This document shows, piece by piece, positions 55,782 to 64,000 of a stretch of DNA of 64,000 nt; the stretch's first letter is position 1, and each line of letters begins with the position of its first letter. The notes under the pieces were generated by a model. It ran no database searches and was not told the DNA's origin. It saw only the letters and a program-made list of their open reading frames with translations. Source of the DNA: JAJXZJ01 sp050012855 (lineage in GTDB: Bacteria; Verrucomicrobiota; Verrucomicrobiia; Limisphaerales; J093); assembly GCA_050012855.1 (NCBI GenBank), contig JBEKGJ010000017.1, positions 1-64,000 on the forward strand, read 5' to 3'. Both the position numbers and the translations under genes were made by a program.

Positions 55782-56459
55782 TCAGCACTCTACTTCGTAT
55801 TTATTAACGCTGAGTTTCGCGCGAACTACGCGCACTCCAGAGAATCCGCTTCGCTTCAATGCGCTTTCAACCTCTACTTCATCAACAGAGCAACGACAGC
55901 CCAGTATGACCTCAACTAAAACGAGAAACTTATCCGGAATGCCTAAGAAGAAATTTCCGTCACGAGATTCAAAACGCTTCAAACTAATTATCGCCCGATA
56001 CTCAGCTTCTGGCTTCCAGCAAGTTTTCTTCGTGGTAAGGGTTTTTTTATAGCGCTCCAGCAAATAATTACAATCTAGATTACCTAGACATATGCACGGC
56101 CGATCCTCTGTATAATCCACTTCACGGAGATTGGGATCAAGATCGTGGTCAAATCCCAAAGCAATACCTTTATGCGAATCAGCATAGTGCCCCCACAAAC
56201 TCGGTTGCTTCCAATGAGTTGAAAACGATAGCAGTCCAAATTGTTGATGAAAACGGGCTTGCAATTCCATCTGCTGATTGCGAATTAAATCGCGGGGGGT
56301 ATTCTCACGGAGACCTTCGATTCCCGGCAGGCTCTCGAAAGGGTCGTTTAATTCAAGAACACGTCCAACACGAAGTTCGCGCGTTTCAATGGACTTCATC
56401 GCCCACTTTGCAGGCATAAATCTGTAAAGCCGGATCGTTTTTGGAGTGGTTTGGCTCAC
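55782..56459 (-). CDS. DUF2971 domain protein
   Basis: A 225-aa protein. Landmarks of DUF2971 are IRLYRFMPAKWAMKSI, LELNDPFESLPG, LLSFSTHWKQPSLWGHYADSH and GIALGFD, then a KPEAEYRAI-type stretch. The start is GTG at 56459, overlapping the TAG stop of the duplicated purB tail (TAGTG), so it may be translated by coupling from that short ORF. GC is clearly lower than in the neighbouring housekeeping genes, which suggests transfer. DUF2971 genes are common in mobile and defence-rich regions; function is unknown. Confidence 0.85.
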   Translation of the reverse strand: MSQTTPKTIRLYRFMPAKWAMKSIETRELRVGRVLELNDPFESLPGIEGLRENTPRDLIRNQQMELQARFHQQFGLLSFSTHWKQPSLWGHYADSHKGIALGFDHDLDPNLREVDYTEDRPCICLGNLDCNYLLERYKKTLTTKKTCWKPEAEYRAIISLKRFESRDGNFFLGIPDKFLVLVEVILGCRCSVDEVEVESALKRSGFSGVRVVRAKLSVNKYEVEC

Positions 56460-56557
56460 TACAATCCCAGTTTCTTGAACCGGTTGTTCACTTGTTTGAG
56501 GTGGAAGTCGAGCGAGCCGAGTTTCTCCAGTTCGCCCTTTTTGAAATGTTCTGCCAT
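56459..56557 (-). pseudogene. Duplicated purB 3' end (32-codon ORF)
   Basis: This short frame encodes MAEHFKKGELEKLGSLDFHL and ends NRFKKLGL plus TAG. It matches the last 32 codons of purB (ending GELEKLCSLDFHLKEVKNRF, KKLGL) from 57620 on; DNA identity is about 85% over 98 bp (15 mismatches by my count). It lies 13 bp after the AbiEii-type gene and its stop overlaps the DUF2971 start. It is a displaced copy of the purB tail, not a functional lyase. Confidence 0.9.
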
Positions 56558-56570
56558 GACAAGGTTGGTT

Positions 56571-57368
56571 TTAGCTTTCCACAATGCGCGGCCAGGCGCC
56601 CTTGACGCTGCCGTAATGGCGCGTGAGCTGCGGAAACTCCGGTGACGCCGGATCGGGGCAGACCGGCTTGCCGGACGCGTCGAGATACAGGCAGCCCAGT
56701 TCCGCGGCGGGCAGGCGCTCAATCAACTCCCGTGATTCGAGGACAATCCCGATCCACCGCTCCTTCGTCGCCACCAAATCCAAAGGTCTTTCAAGCCGGA
56801 CCTCGGCGAGGTCTTCAGGGCGAAAGCGGTTTCCCCGCAGAGCCCAATCCAGGATGAATTCCGGCGTCAACCCCGGGTCTTTGCCCGCCGCCGCCCAGAC
56901 CAGCGCCGCCAGATGCAGGTGTTGCTCATGGAGAAACAAGGTGTCGAGATAATCGCGGATTTTTTGCCGCCCGGCCATCGCCAGGATCTTGTTGGTGGCG
57001 GCATCCCAAAAACTCAGCCGCCACCCCAGTTCCGGGTCCGGTTCGATCGGGAAAAAGCGGAACATCGAGTCCTGCACCCATTCGATCTTTGTCTGCGTCC
57101 CGTCCCGCGCCACCAAAGCGCGGCGGAACTCCGGCTGAACGCGGCCCACCGGCTCCACCTGAAAGCCGGCTTCTCGCAACCCGATCACATCCGCTTCGTA
57201 AGCCGCCAGCAGCAATTCCGGCGCGTCATGAAAGACATCCACGTCCTGGGAGCGACGCGGGGAATCGGCCGCCTGGTGCAGCACCGTCGCGCCACCGATG
57301 AAGCTGTCGGGGTTGCGATTGGCTGCGAGCACGCGCAGCACTGCACGCTCAAAACCACCTAGCGGCAT
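56571..57368 (-). CDS. AbiEii/AbiGii-type nucleotidyltransferase (candidate toxin)
   Basis: A 265-aa protein. The nucleotidyltransferase site is visible as FIGGATVLHQAADSPRRSQD followed by VDVFHD, fitting GG…(R)xSxDxDxF. WDAATNKILAMAGRQKIRDY is the second conserved AbiEii segment. The ATG at 57368 overlaps the end of the upstream small gene by 10 bp, so the two are coupled like a toxin-antitoxin pair. AbiEii toxins transfer nucleotides to tRNA or other targets; the target here is unknown. Confidence 0.85.
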   Translation of the reverse strand: MPLGGFERAVLRVLAANRNPDSFIGGATVLHQAADSPRRSQDVDVFHDAPELLLAAYEADVIGLREAGFQVEPVGRVQPEFRRALVARDGTQTKIEWVQDSMFRFFPIEPDPELGWRLSFWDAATNKILAMAGRQKIRDYLDTLFLHEQHLHLAALVWAAAGKDPGLTPEFILDWALRGNRFRPEDLAEVRLERPLDLVATKERWIGIVLESRELIERLPAAELGCLYLDASGKPVCPDPASPEFPQLTRHYGSVKGAWPRIVES

Positions 57369-57565
57369 AATTCGGCAACAATTCGGTAGCCGCGATGTCC
57401 GCCATTCTGACGGAGATTGCGGATGATCCAGGGCAGGTCCGCCTCCACCACTTGGTGATCCGGGTCGGCTGACCAGAAGCACAAGGCGTAAAAATCCTTG
57501 AATGCCTTGCGTGCCAGTTCGAGCCGGCGCTCGCGGACCTCCTCGTCGGTCGCATTCATGTTCAT
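57359..57565 (-). CDS. Small partner of the AbiEii-type protein (candidate antitoxin)
   Basis: A 68-aa protein from the ATG at 57565 (the frame also offers TTG at 57577). The sequence ERRLELARKAFKDFYALCFW, EADLPWIIRNLRQNGG and AELCR is helical and charged. It lies directly after purB (54 bp from its stop) and overlaps the nucleotidyltransferase gene. Position and coupling suggest the antitoxin. It is not a classical AbiEi wHTH protein, so the pair may be a distinct variety. Confidence 0.72.
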   Translation of the reverse strand: MNMNATDEEVRERRLELARKAFKDFYALCFWSADPDHQVVEADLPWIIRNLRQNGGHRGYRIVAELCR

Positions 57566-57619
57566 GGTGTAACTCAATTTGCTGAATTGCTCAAGCTTTC
57601 CGCCTCTTCACGTCGGCGG

Positions 57620-58954
<1,335 letters not shown>

Positions 58955-59018
58955 GCCGTGAGGTTAGCCAACCGGCCGGGGCGAGTCGAGGCGCGAGTGG
59001 CGGGCCGGCAGCAATGCC

Positions 59019-60422
59019 TCAGCGAAGCCCGCCGCCCGACCGGAGAAGCGAATTGTAAACCAGCCCGGCCGAGGATCCGTAGAGCGGATTCACGCGCAGG
59101 TGTCGCGCCGGCTGAATCCACTCCCACGGCGCGCCCGCCGCGCGATTCGCCCGGACGTGGGCGATGAACTCGGCCAGCAAGCGGTCGCCCGCCGCCCGTT
59201 TCACCCGGCGCAGAGCGGTCACCAGCCAGCCCGTCGGAGTGGCCCAGTAGCCGCCGTTCTGGTATTCATCAGCCGGGCAGGCGGCCTGTTCCCAGTGGCC
59301 GCCGAACTCGCCCGTGGGCGGGAGATGGCGCGCCTGGCCCTGAACCACCGTCCCCCCGGCCTCGTAGAGCTCCAGCAAATGCCGGGCAACGTGGCGCCCA
59401 ACTCCGGGTTCGAGCAGCCCGAGCCAGAGCGCAAAAGCCGAGGCCCACACGTCGTCCTTGCGACCCAAACCGGTGGCGGAGAGCAGCAATCCCGATTCGG
59501 TCGTACCGCTGCCGGCCACCTTTTGGTAGAACGCCGGAGGAATTGCCGACCGGATCTTGTCGGCTTCGGCGCGGAGCCGTTTCGCGGCCGCGGTTTTGCC
59601 GTTCGCGTTCAACATCACCGCGAGTTCACGGGCGGCCCGCCAGCGAAACAACGACGGCATGAGGCAAAGACCACTCTTGCGGATGGCATCGCAAAAACCC
59701 CAGTCCACGCGCGTTCTTCCTTCTGCCGGGTCGCAGACGACCAGGCCGGTCGGTTCGTCCGCGGCCACGGAGGCAAAGGCCTTCTCACACACGTCGGAGA
59801 GGCGGGCGGTCCCCCACCCTGTTTTTACCGTGGATTGGAAGAACGTCAGCCGGCGGGTCAACCACCAGTGCTCAAAGACCATCTGAATGAAGAAGAACGC
59901 GTCGTCGGCCGGCGGGAGGAAGCCATAGCTGCCGTTGCCTTGCTCGATGTATGCACCCGGATACCAACAGGCTTCGCCAACCAGCGTGATGTGGTCGGGA
60001 ATGCTGAAAGGCGGAACGAACAGCCGTCCGAAGCGGAGCCCGTCGGCGCCCGGCTGGGTCGCCGCCGTCAAGCGCACCCAGCCCTCGATTTCGTCGGCCG
60101 GCACCAAATCGCCGCCGAGCATCATCGCGGCATCACGAATCCAGAATGCGGGATAATAGTTCTGCGTGGCACCCGGCACGCGCACCGCACAGCCCGTGGT
60201 GTTCGTCGGTCCACCGGGAATTCGCCCGCCCGGCGGAATTCGCGCGCCGTCGAGAACCTTCCTCGCCATTTCGCGCAAGAGCTCGAGATCCCGGGCAACC
60301 GCCGTTGACGCCGGTCCGCGTCCGCCGGCCAGCAAGCGCGAGGGCAACAAGAGGGCCGCGGGCGCGAGGGCAAGCTGTCGGAGAAAGTCACGGCGTCGCT
60401 GCACGGATTTGCGCGGGTTCAC
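59019..60422 (-). CDS. Exported six-hairpin glycosidase-like protein
   Basis: A 467-aa protein with a twin-arginine leader (SVQRRRDFLRQLALAPAALLL). The mature part resembles (alpha/alpha)6-barrel glycosidases: NYYPAFWIRDAAMMLGGDLV, DEIEGWVRLTAATQ and EYQNGGYWATPTGWLVTAL. The family's catalytic acids cannot be assigned with confidence. It lies 64 bp upstream (in sequence) of purB's start on the same strand, so co-transcription into purB is possible. Confidence 0.78.
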   Translation of the reverse strand: MNPRKSVQRRRDFLRQLALAPAALLLPSRLLAGGRGPASTAVARDLELLREMARKVLDGARIPPGGRIPGGPTNTTGCAVRVPGATQNYYPAFWIRDAAMMLGGDLVPADEIEGWVRLTAATQPGADGLRFGRLFVPPFSIPDHITLVGEACWYPGAYIEQGNGSYGFLPPADDAFFFIQMVFEHWWLTRRLTFFQSTVKTGWGTARLSDVCEKAFASVAADEPTGLVVCDPAEGRTRVDWGFCDAIRKSGLCLMPSLFRWRAARELAVMLNANGKTAAAKRLRAEADKIRSAIPPAFYQKVAGSGTTESGLLLSATGLGRKDDVWASAFALWLGLLEPGVGRHVARHLLELYEAGGTVVQGQARHLPPTGEFGGHWEQAACPADEYQNGGYWATPTGWLVTALRRVKRAAGDRLLAEFIAHVRANRAAGAPWEWIQPARHLRVNPLYGSSAGLVYNSLLRSGGGLR

Positions 60423-60524
60423 ACGGGTTTCATACCAAGCCGGCGCCTTGCGGGCAATCCCATGCGTTCACCAACTGGCGGCTGCCCCGCGCGGTGGCGT
60501 CGCGATGTTAGCGCCGCTGACCGG

Positions 60525-61730
60525 CTATTTGAGCTTCTTGATGATCTCGCCAAGGCCGCCTTCCACGGGCTCGATCTCAATCGGGCCGCCGGTCGGCGGC
60601 GGCGGGGGTGCGACCATGACGGCGCCTTTGGCTGCCGCCCCCGCGGTTTTTGGCCCAGCGGTGGTGGCCGGCAGGGGCACCGCCGCGGCGGGCGAAACAT
60701 CGGCCGGCTCGGCGTCGGGGGCGTCCGCCGTTTTACCGGGAATGAAGAAATTCGTCCGCCGGGCGAGCCATTTTTGATAGCGGTCGAAGGTCCACATGCT
60801 GTGTTCGCCGCCGGTTTCGAGGGCCTGCGGCAGTTTGAAAAAGTCACGGCTGCGGATGAAGGCCTTCACCGACGTGCTGGGCCGGAGGATCTCGCACTCA
60901 GGCACGCGGATGTTGAGGTCCGGACGAAACAGGAGGCGCTGGCACACGACGCCCAGCAGGCAGTCGGCCAATTGGGCGCAGATGTTCCCCTGAATCTCGG
61001 GCGGGAACGCCAGCGCGATGCGTTGCAGCGCCTCGGCACACGTGCCCGAATGCACGGTGGCCAGGACCAGGTGACCCGTCTCCGCCGCGTTGAGGGTCAG
61101 GCGCATCGTCTCGGGTTCGCGCATCTCGCCCACCATCAGAACGTCCGGGTCTTCGCGCAGCGCATCGAGCAACCCCTGCTCGAATGACGGCGTGTCGCGG
61201 CCCACCTCCCGCTGACGGATAAAGGCGCGGCGCGGGCGGAAGGTGTATTCGATGGGGCTCTCGATCGTCACCACATGGCGGGCCTCGGTAACGTTGATCT
61301 CCTGGATCAGGGCGGCGAGCGTGGACGACTTGCCGCTGCCGGTGGGGCCGGAAATCAGAACCAGCCCGTGGGTCGGAACGACCAGGTTTTTCAGGTCGGG
61401 ATGCAGGTTGAGGCGTTCAAGGGTGGCCTGGAACGGTGCCAGCAGACGAATTGCGAGGCCAATGCCGCGACTGGTGTGCAACATGTTGATCCGGCAGCGC
61501 ACGCCGGCGATGGTCCGGGAAAAGTCGAACGAACGCCGTTCCAGAAAGAACGGCCAGGCGTCAGGCCCGACCAACTCGTGGGCGAACCGGGCGAGGGTGG
61601 GCGCCGCGAACGGCTCGCCGGCAACCCGCAGCGTGCCGCGGATGCGGAGGGCGGCCGGCAGTCCGGCTTCCAAATGCAGGTCACTGGCGCCCTGCTGGTG
61701 GGCATCGGCGATCAGGGCTTCGAGACTCAT
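60525..61730 (-). CDS. pilT: PilT-like type IV pilus retraction ATPase
   Basis: A 401-aa secretion ATPase. Motifs are ASDLHLEAG at the N-terminus, Walker A SGPTGSGKSSTLAAL, the Asp box IESPIEYTF, the PilT-type AIRQREVG region (FIRQREVG), Walker B DPDVLMVGEMR and the His box TGHLVLATVHSG. An extra C-terminal tail of about 70 residues rich in Pro and Ala (PAAAVPLPATTAG, then VAPPPPPTGG) is not part of the usual fold. It powers pilus retraction or a related secretion machine. No other pilus ATPase gene is adjacent. Confidence 0.9.
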   Translation of the reverse strand: MSLEALIADAHQQGASDLHLEAGLPAALRIRGTLRVAGEPFAAPTLARFAHELVGPDAWPFFLERRSFDFSRTIAGVRCRINMLHTSRGIGLAIRLLAPFQATLERLNLHPDLKNLVVPTHGLVLISGPTGSGKSSTLAALIQEINVTEARHVVTIESPIEYTFRPRRAFIRQREVGRDTPSFEQGLLDALREDPDVLMVGEMREPETMRLTLNAAETGHLVLATVHSGTCAEALQRIALAFPPEIQGNICAQLADCLLGVVCQRLLFRPDLNIRVPECEILRPSTSVKAFIRSRDFFKLPQALETGGEHSMWTFDRYQKWLARRTNFFIPGKTADAPDAEPADVSPAAAVPLPATTAGPKTAGAAAKGAVMVAPPPPPTGGPIEIEPVEGGLGEIIKKLK

Positions 61731-61832
61731 GCTGAGGATGCGTTGTCAATGTTCCGCCAGTCAAACACCTGCCGGCCGCTGAAGTTGCGGGTTACCGGCC
61801 GGATGGGCCGCATTGCACCAACCATCGTCTGC

Positions 61833-62738
61833 TCAAGACCGGCGCATTTTGTCCCGGGCGAGTTCGAGGATGCGCCGTTCGCGCGGCGTCAGGCTCTGAA
61901 TGCCGTGCGCAGAAATCTTCTCGAGGATGGGATCGACCTCCTTGCTGATGAACTCGGCGGGAGGCAGGTCCTCGCCGGGCGGCGGGGCTTGCCGCCGCCA
62001 CGCGGCGCTGCGCACGGCCGTGGCCTTGACCAGTTCCTGCTGGTGGTCGGAGACCGCCTGCCAATCGTGACGAACCTGACTGCGGCGCGGCCAGTTCAGG
62101 CCATACCGCACGTAGGCGAGACCCGCCAGGATTCCACCGAGGTGGGCGGCATGGGCGACGCCCACGCTCTCCGCCGGTCGCAGCATTCCCAGCACGGCCA
62201 GCACCAATTCGACGACAATAAGGTATTTTGCCCGCATCGTCACGGGCAGGATAAACGCCACCAGCGTTGTGATGGGCAGATTGGCGTTCAGGGCGGCGAA
62301 GGCCGCGATCACGCCGAACACGCCGGCGGAGGCGCCCACCACCGGGCCAAGGCCGAAATGTGCGGGAAAGGCCAGGCTGACCACGGCCTGCGTCAGGCCC
62401 CCCAGCACGCCGCTGCCGAAATAGAGCTTCAGGAAATTGGCCCGGCCCAGCGCCGCCTCCACCGGCCGGCCGAACATGTAAAGCATGGCACAGTTCAACC
62501 CGATGTGGAGCACGCCGGCATGGAGAAACTGAAAGGTGAGCAATTCCCAGAGGTAGCCCTTGGCCAGATCACCAGGGAACAACGCCAGGTAGGGCTCCAG
62601 CGCCGGCGGCGGCCGGTCGGACATCCCGGCGAGCGGCACAATCAACTGGGCGGCGTAGAAAATGACGTTGGCCAGGATCAGCCATACGCAGGCAGAGAGT
62701 CGCAATCGCCAGGGAGTGTCATCCGGCGGGGTGCGCAT
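61833..62738 (-). CDS. Rhomboid-family intramembrane serine protease
   Basis: A 301-aa protein with six membrane helices. The catalytic serine is in VVGASAGVFGVIAAF (GxSx), and the histidine in HAAHLGGILAG. WELLTFQFLHAGVLHIGLN is the usual L1-region sequence. The ATG at 62738 is preferred over GTG at 62759. A charged C-terminal tail of about 80 residues is cytoplasmic. Substrate unknown. Confidence 0.92.
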   Translation of the reverse strand: MRTPPDDTPWRLRLSACVWLILANVIFYAAQLIVPLAGMSDRPPPALEPYLALFPGDLAKGYLWELLTFQFLHAGVLHIGLNCAMLYMFGRPVEAALGRANFLKLYFGSGVLGGLTQAVVSLAFPAHFGLGPVVGASAGVFGVIAAFAALNANLPITTLVAFILPVTMRAKYLIVVELVLAVLGMLRPAESVGVAHAAHLGGILAGLAYVRYGLNWPRRSQVRHDWQAVSDHQQELVKATAVRSAAWRRQAPPPGEDLPPAEFISKEVDPILEKISAHGIQSLTPRERRILELARDKMRRS

Positions 62739-62894
62739 GTATGAGCGATCCGAAATCACCGCGCCGCAACGTAGCCGTCACTGAAGCGCTTTTCAACCGG
62801 TGAATGAATGCGCGTTGGCCGCCTTCCCAACGGGCGCCAGCCCGCCGGGGCGACCGGTCGCGGATCGTGATCGGTCGGGAAACCAGGTGCCATT

Positions 62895-64000
62895 TCAGGC
62901 GGCCGCCCCCGGTTTCGGCGCTCCGGCAATGTTCCCGAGGCGCATGAATTCCAGGCGGTAGTTCGCCTGGGGATGGCGCGACGACGGACCGGACACCAGC
63001 ATGGCGATGCCGCTGGGGATGCCGTGTGCGATCAGCCAGTCGCAGGCAAAATCAGACCAATTCTCGGGATCAGCCGTCAGGTGGACGGGGTAAACGCCAT
63101 AGGAAAACGCGAGCCCCTGACAAACCGCGGCCTCCGGACTCATCGCGACCACCCACACGTCCGGCTTGAAACGTGAGATCATGCGCGCCGTCGTCCCGGT
63201 TTGGGTTGGCACGAACACGCCCACACCCGGCACGGTTTCCAGCGCGTGTTCAACCAGGCCCGCAATGGCTTCGGCGGCGGTCGCGGGTTTCTGTTCGTTG
63301 GCCAGCGCGCGCAGATCACGCAACCGCGCCGGCGGCCGGCCAGCCTCGGTCGCCGCAGCAATGCCCGCCAGCATGGACACCGCCTCGACGGGGAATTTGC
63401 CCATGGCGGACTCGCCCGACAACATGAGGCAGTCCGTGCCGTCGAGAATCGCGTTCGCCACGTCGGTGGCCTCCGCGCGCGTGGGCAACCGGCTGCTGAC
63501 CATGGATTCGAGCATCTGCGTGGCCGTGATGACGGGCTTCCCCGCGAGATTGGCCCGCGCAATGAGCCGCTTCTGCGTCAGCGCGATGCTCCAGATCGGC
63601 ACCTCGACGCCCAGATCGCCCCGCGCTACCATGATCCCATCGGCCGCCTTCAGGATCTCCTCGAAATGTTCCAGGGCGCCCGCCCGCTCAATCTTGGCAA
63701 TGACAAACGGCCGCCGGCCCAATTTCTCTGCGGCGGCGCGCAGCGCCTGGATATCCACCGCCGTCTCGACAAACGACTGGCTTACGGCGTCCACCCCGTG
63801 CTGCAGAGCGAATTCGAGACAGGCGCGATCGTGCTCGGTGAACGCGCTCATGCCGAGGTCAATCCCGGGCAGGTTGAGCCCCTTGCGCGACCGTAGTTCG
63901 CCACCGACCGCCACTTGGCAACGAACGTCGGCACCGGTAACCTGGCTGACGACCAGTTGCACCAAACCGTCGTTGAGGAAGAGCCGGTCTCCCGGCTTCA
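62895..64000 (-). CDS. pyk: Pyruvate kinase (5' end beyond the window)
   Basis: The C-terminal ~368 residues are present; the frame runs off the right edge (KPGDRLFLNDGLVQL at the edge). Family motifs include VIAKIERAGALEHFEEIL, MVARGDLGVEVP with the catalytic region, and TATQMLESMV then EATDVANAILDGTDCLMLSG. The C-terminal allosteric domain is shorter than usual and ends GNIAGAPKPGAAA. It makes pyruvate and ATP from PEP and ADP. Confidence 0.95.
   Translation of the reverse strand, partial: KPGDRLFLNDGLVQLVVSQVTGADVRCQVAVGGELRSRKGLNLPGIDLGMSAFTEHDRACLEFALQHGVDAVSQSFVETAVDIQALRAAAEKLGRRPFVIAKIERAGALEHFEEILKAADGIMVARGDLGVEVPIWSIALTQKRLIARANLAGKPVITATQMLESMVSSRLPTRAEATDVANAILDGTDCLMLSGESAMGKFPVEAVSMLAGIAAATEAGRPPARLRDLRALANEQKPATAAEAIAGLVEHALETVPGVGVFVPTQTGTTARMISRFKPDVWVVAMSPEAAVCQGLAFSYGVYPVHLTADPENWSDFACDWLIAHGIPSGIAMLVSGPSSRHPQANYRLEFMRLGNIAGAPKPGAAA

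Overview
This is a 64 kb piece of a high-GC chromosome, most likely from a Verrucomicrobium of the Limisphaerales/Pedosphaera type. That placement is inference. It rests on four twin-arginine-exported Gfo/Idh/MocA oxidoreductases, several secreted glycoside hydrolases, a DUF1559-like pseudopilin, an RHS protein, and many short palindromic repeats in the gaps between genes. I saw no rRNA, tRNA, CRISPR array, transposase or integrase.

Layout. 1-18.1 kb: exported sugar-handling genes (BNR-type protein, three Gfo/Idh/MocA enzymes, a GH127-type enzyme), an OYE-type reductase, serS, glgA, an aminotransferase, and a tightly overlapped three-gene operon (small membrane protein, methyltransferase, membrane sulfatase). 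18.4-20.8 kb: a leader-like 51-aa ORF, an exported ADP-ribosylglycohydrolase and a rhodanese. 20.8-31.3 kb: an accessory region of visibly lower GC with a 2240-aa RHS protein, a companion gene coupled to it by TGATG, and a beta-propeller c-type cytochrome protein. 31.4-38.2 kb: type IIA topoisomerase genes parE and parC separated by an antisense nitronate monooxygenase gene, then a UPF0175 gene between two copies of a 174-bp repeat. 38.2-42.9 kb: pseudopilin, membrane proteins and a discoidin-like protein. 43.1-47.2 kb: an arsenic operon (arsR, arsC, C_GCAxxG_C_C gene, acr3, arsM, then doxX) with a visible promoter/operator. 47.2-54.1 kb: class I aldolase, GH35, GH16, a secreted Gly-rich protein and a fourth Gfo/Idh/MocA enzyme. 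54.2-57.6 kb: an accessory island on the minus strand behind purB (AbiEii-type toxin pair, DUF2971, a broken SWIM protein). 57.6-64 kb: purB, a six-hairpin glycosidase-like protein, a PilT-like ATPase, a rhomboid protease and pyruvate kinase (cut by the window end).

The most unusual signal is shared by two places. In each, small toxin/antitoxin-like genes lie directly behind an essential gene (purB, parC), and the 3' end of that gene, including its stop codon, is repeated on the far side of the accessory genes. Both repeat pairs are about 85% identical by my manual alignment. This resembles the duplication left by 3'-end-targeting integrative elements, but the segments are only about 0.46 and 1.2 kb and carry no integrase. 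In addition, at least five families of short dispersed repeats can be paired within this single window.
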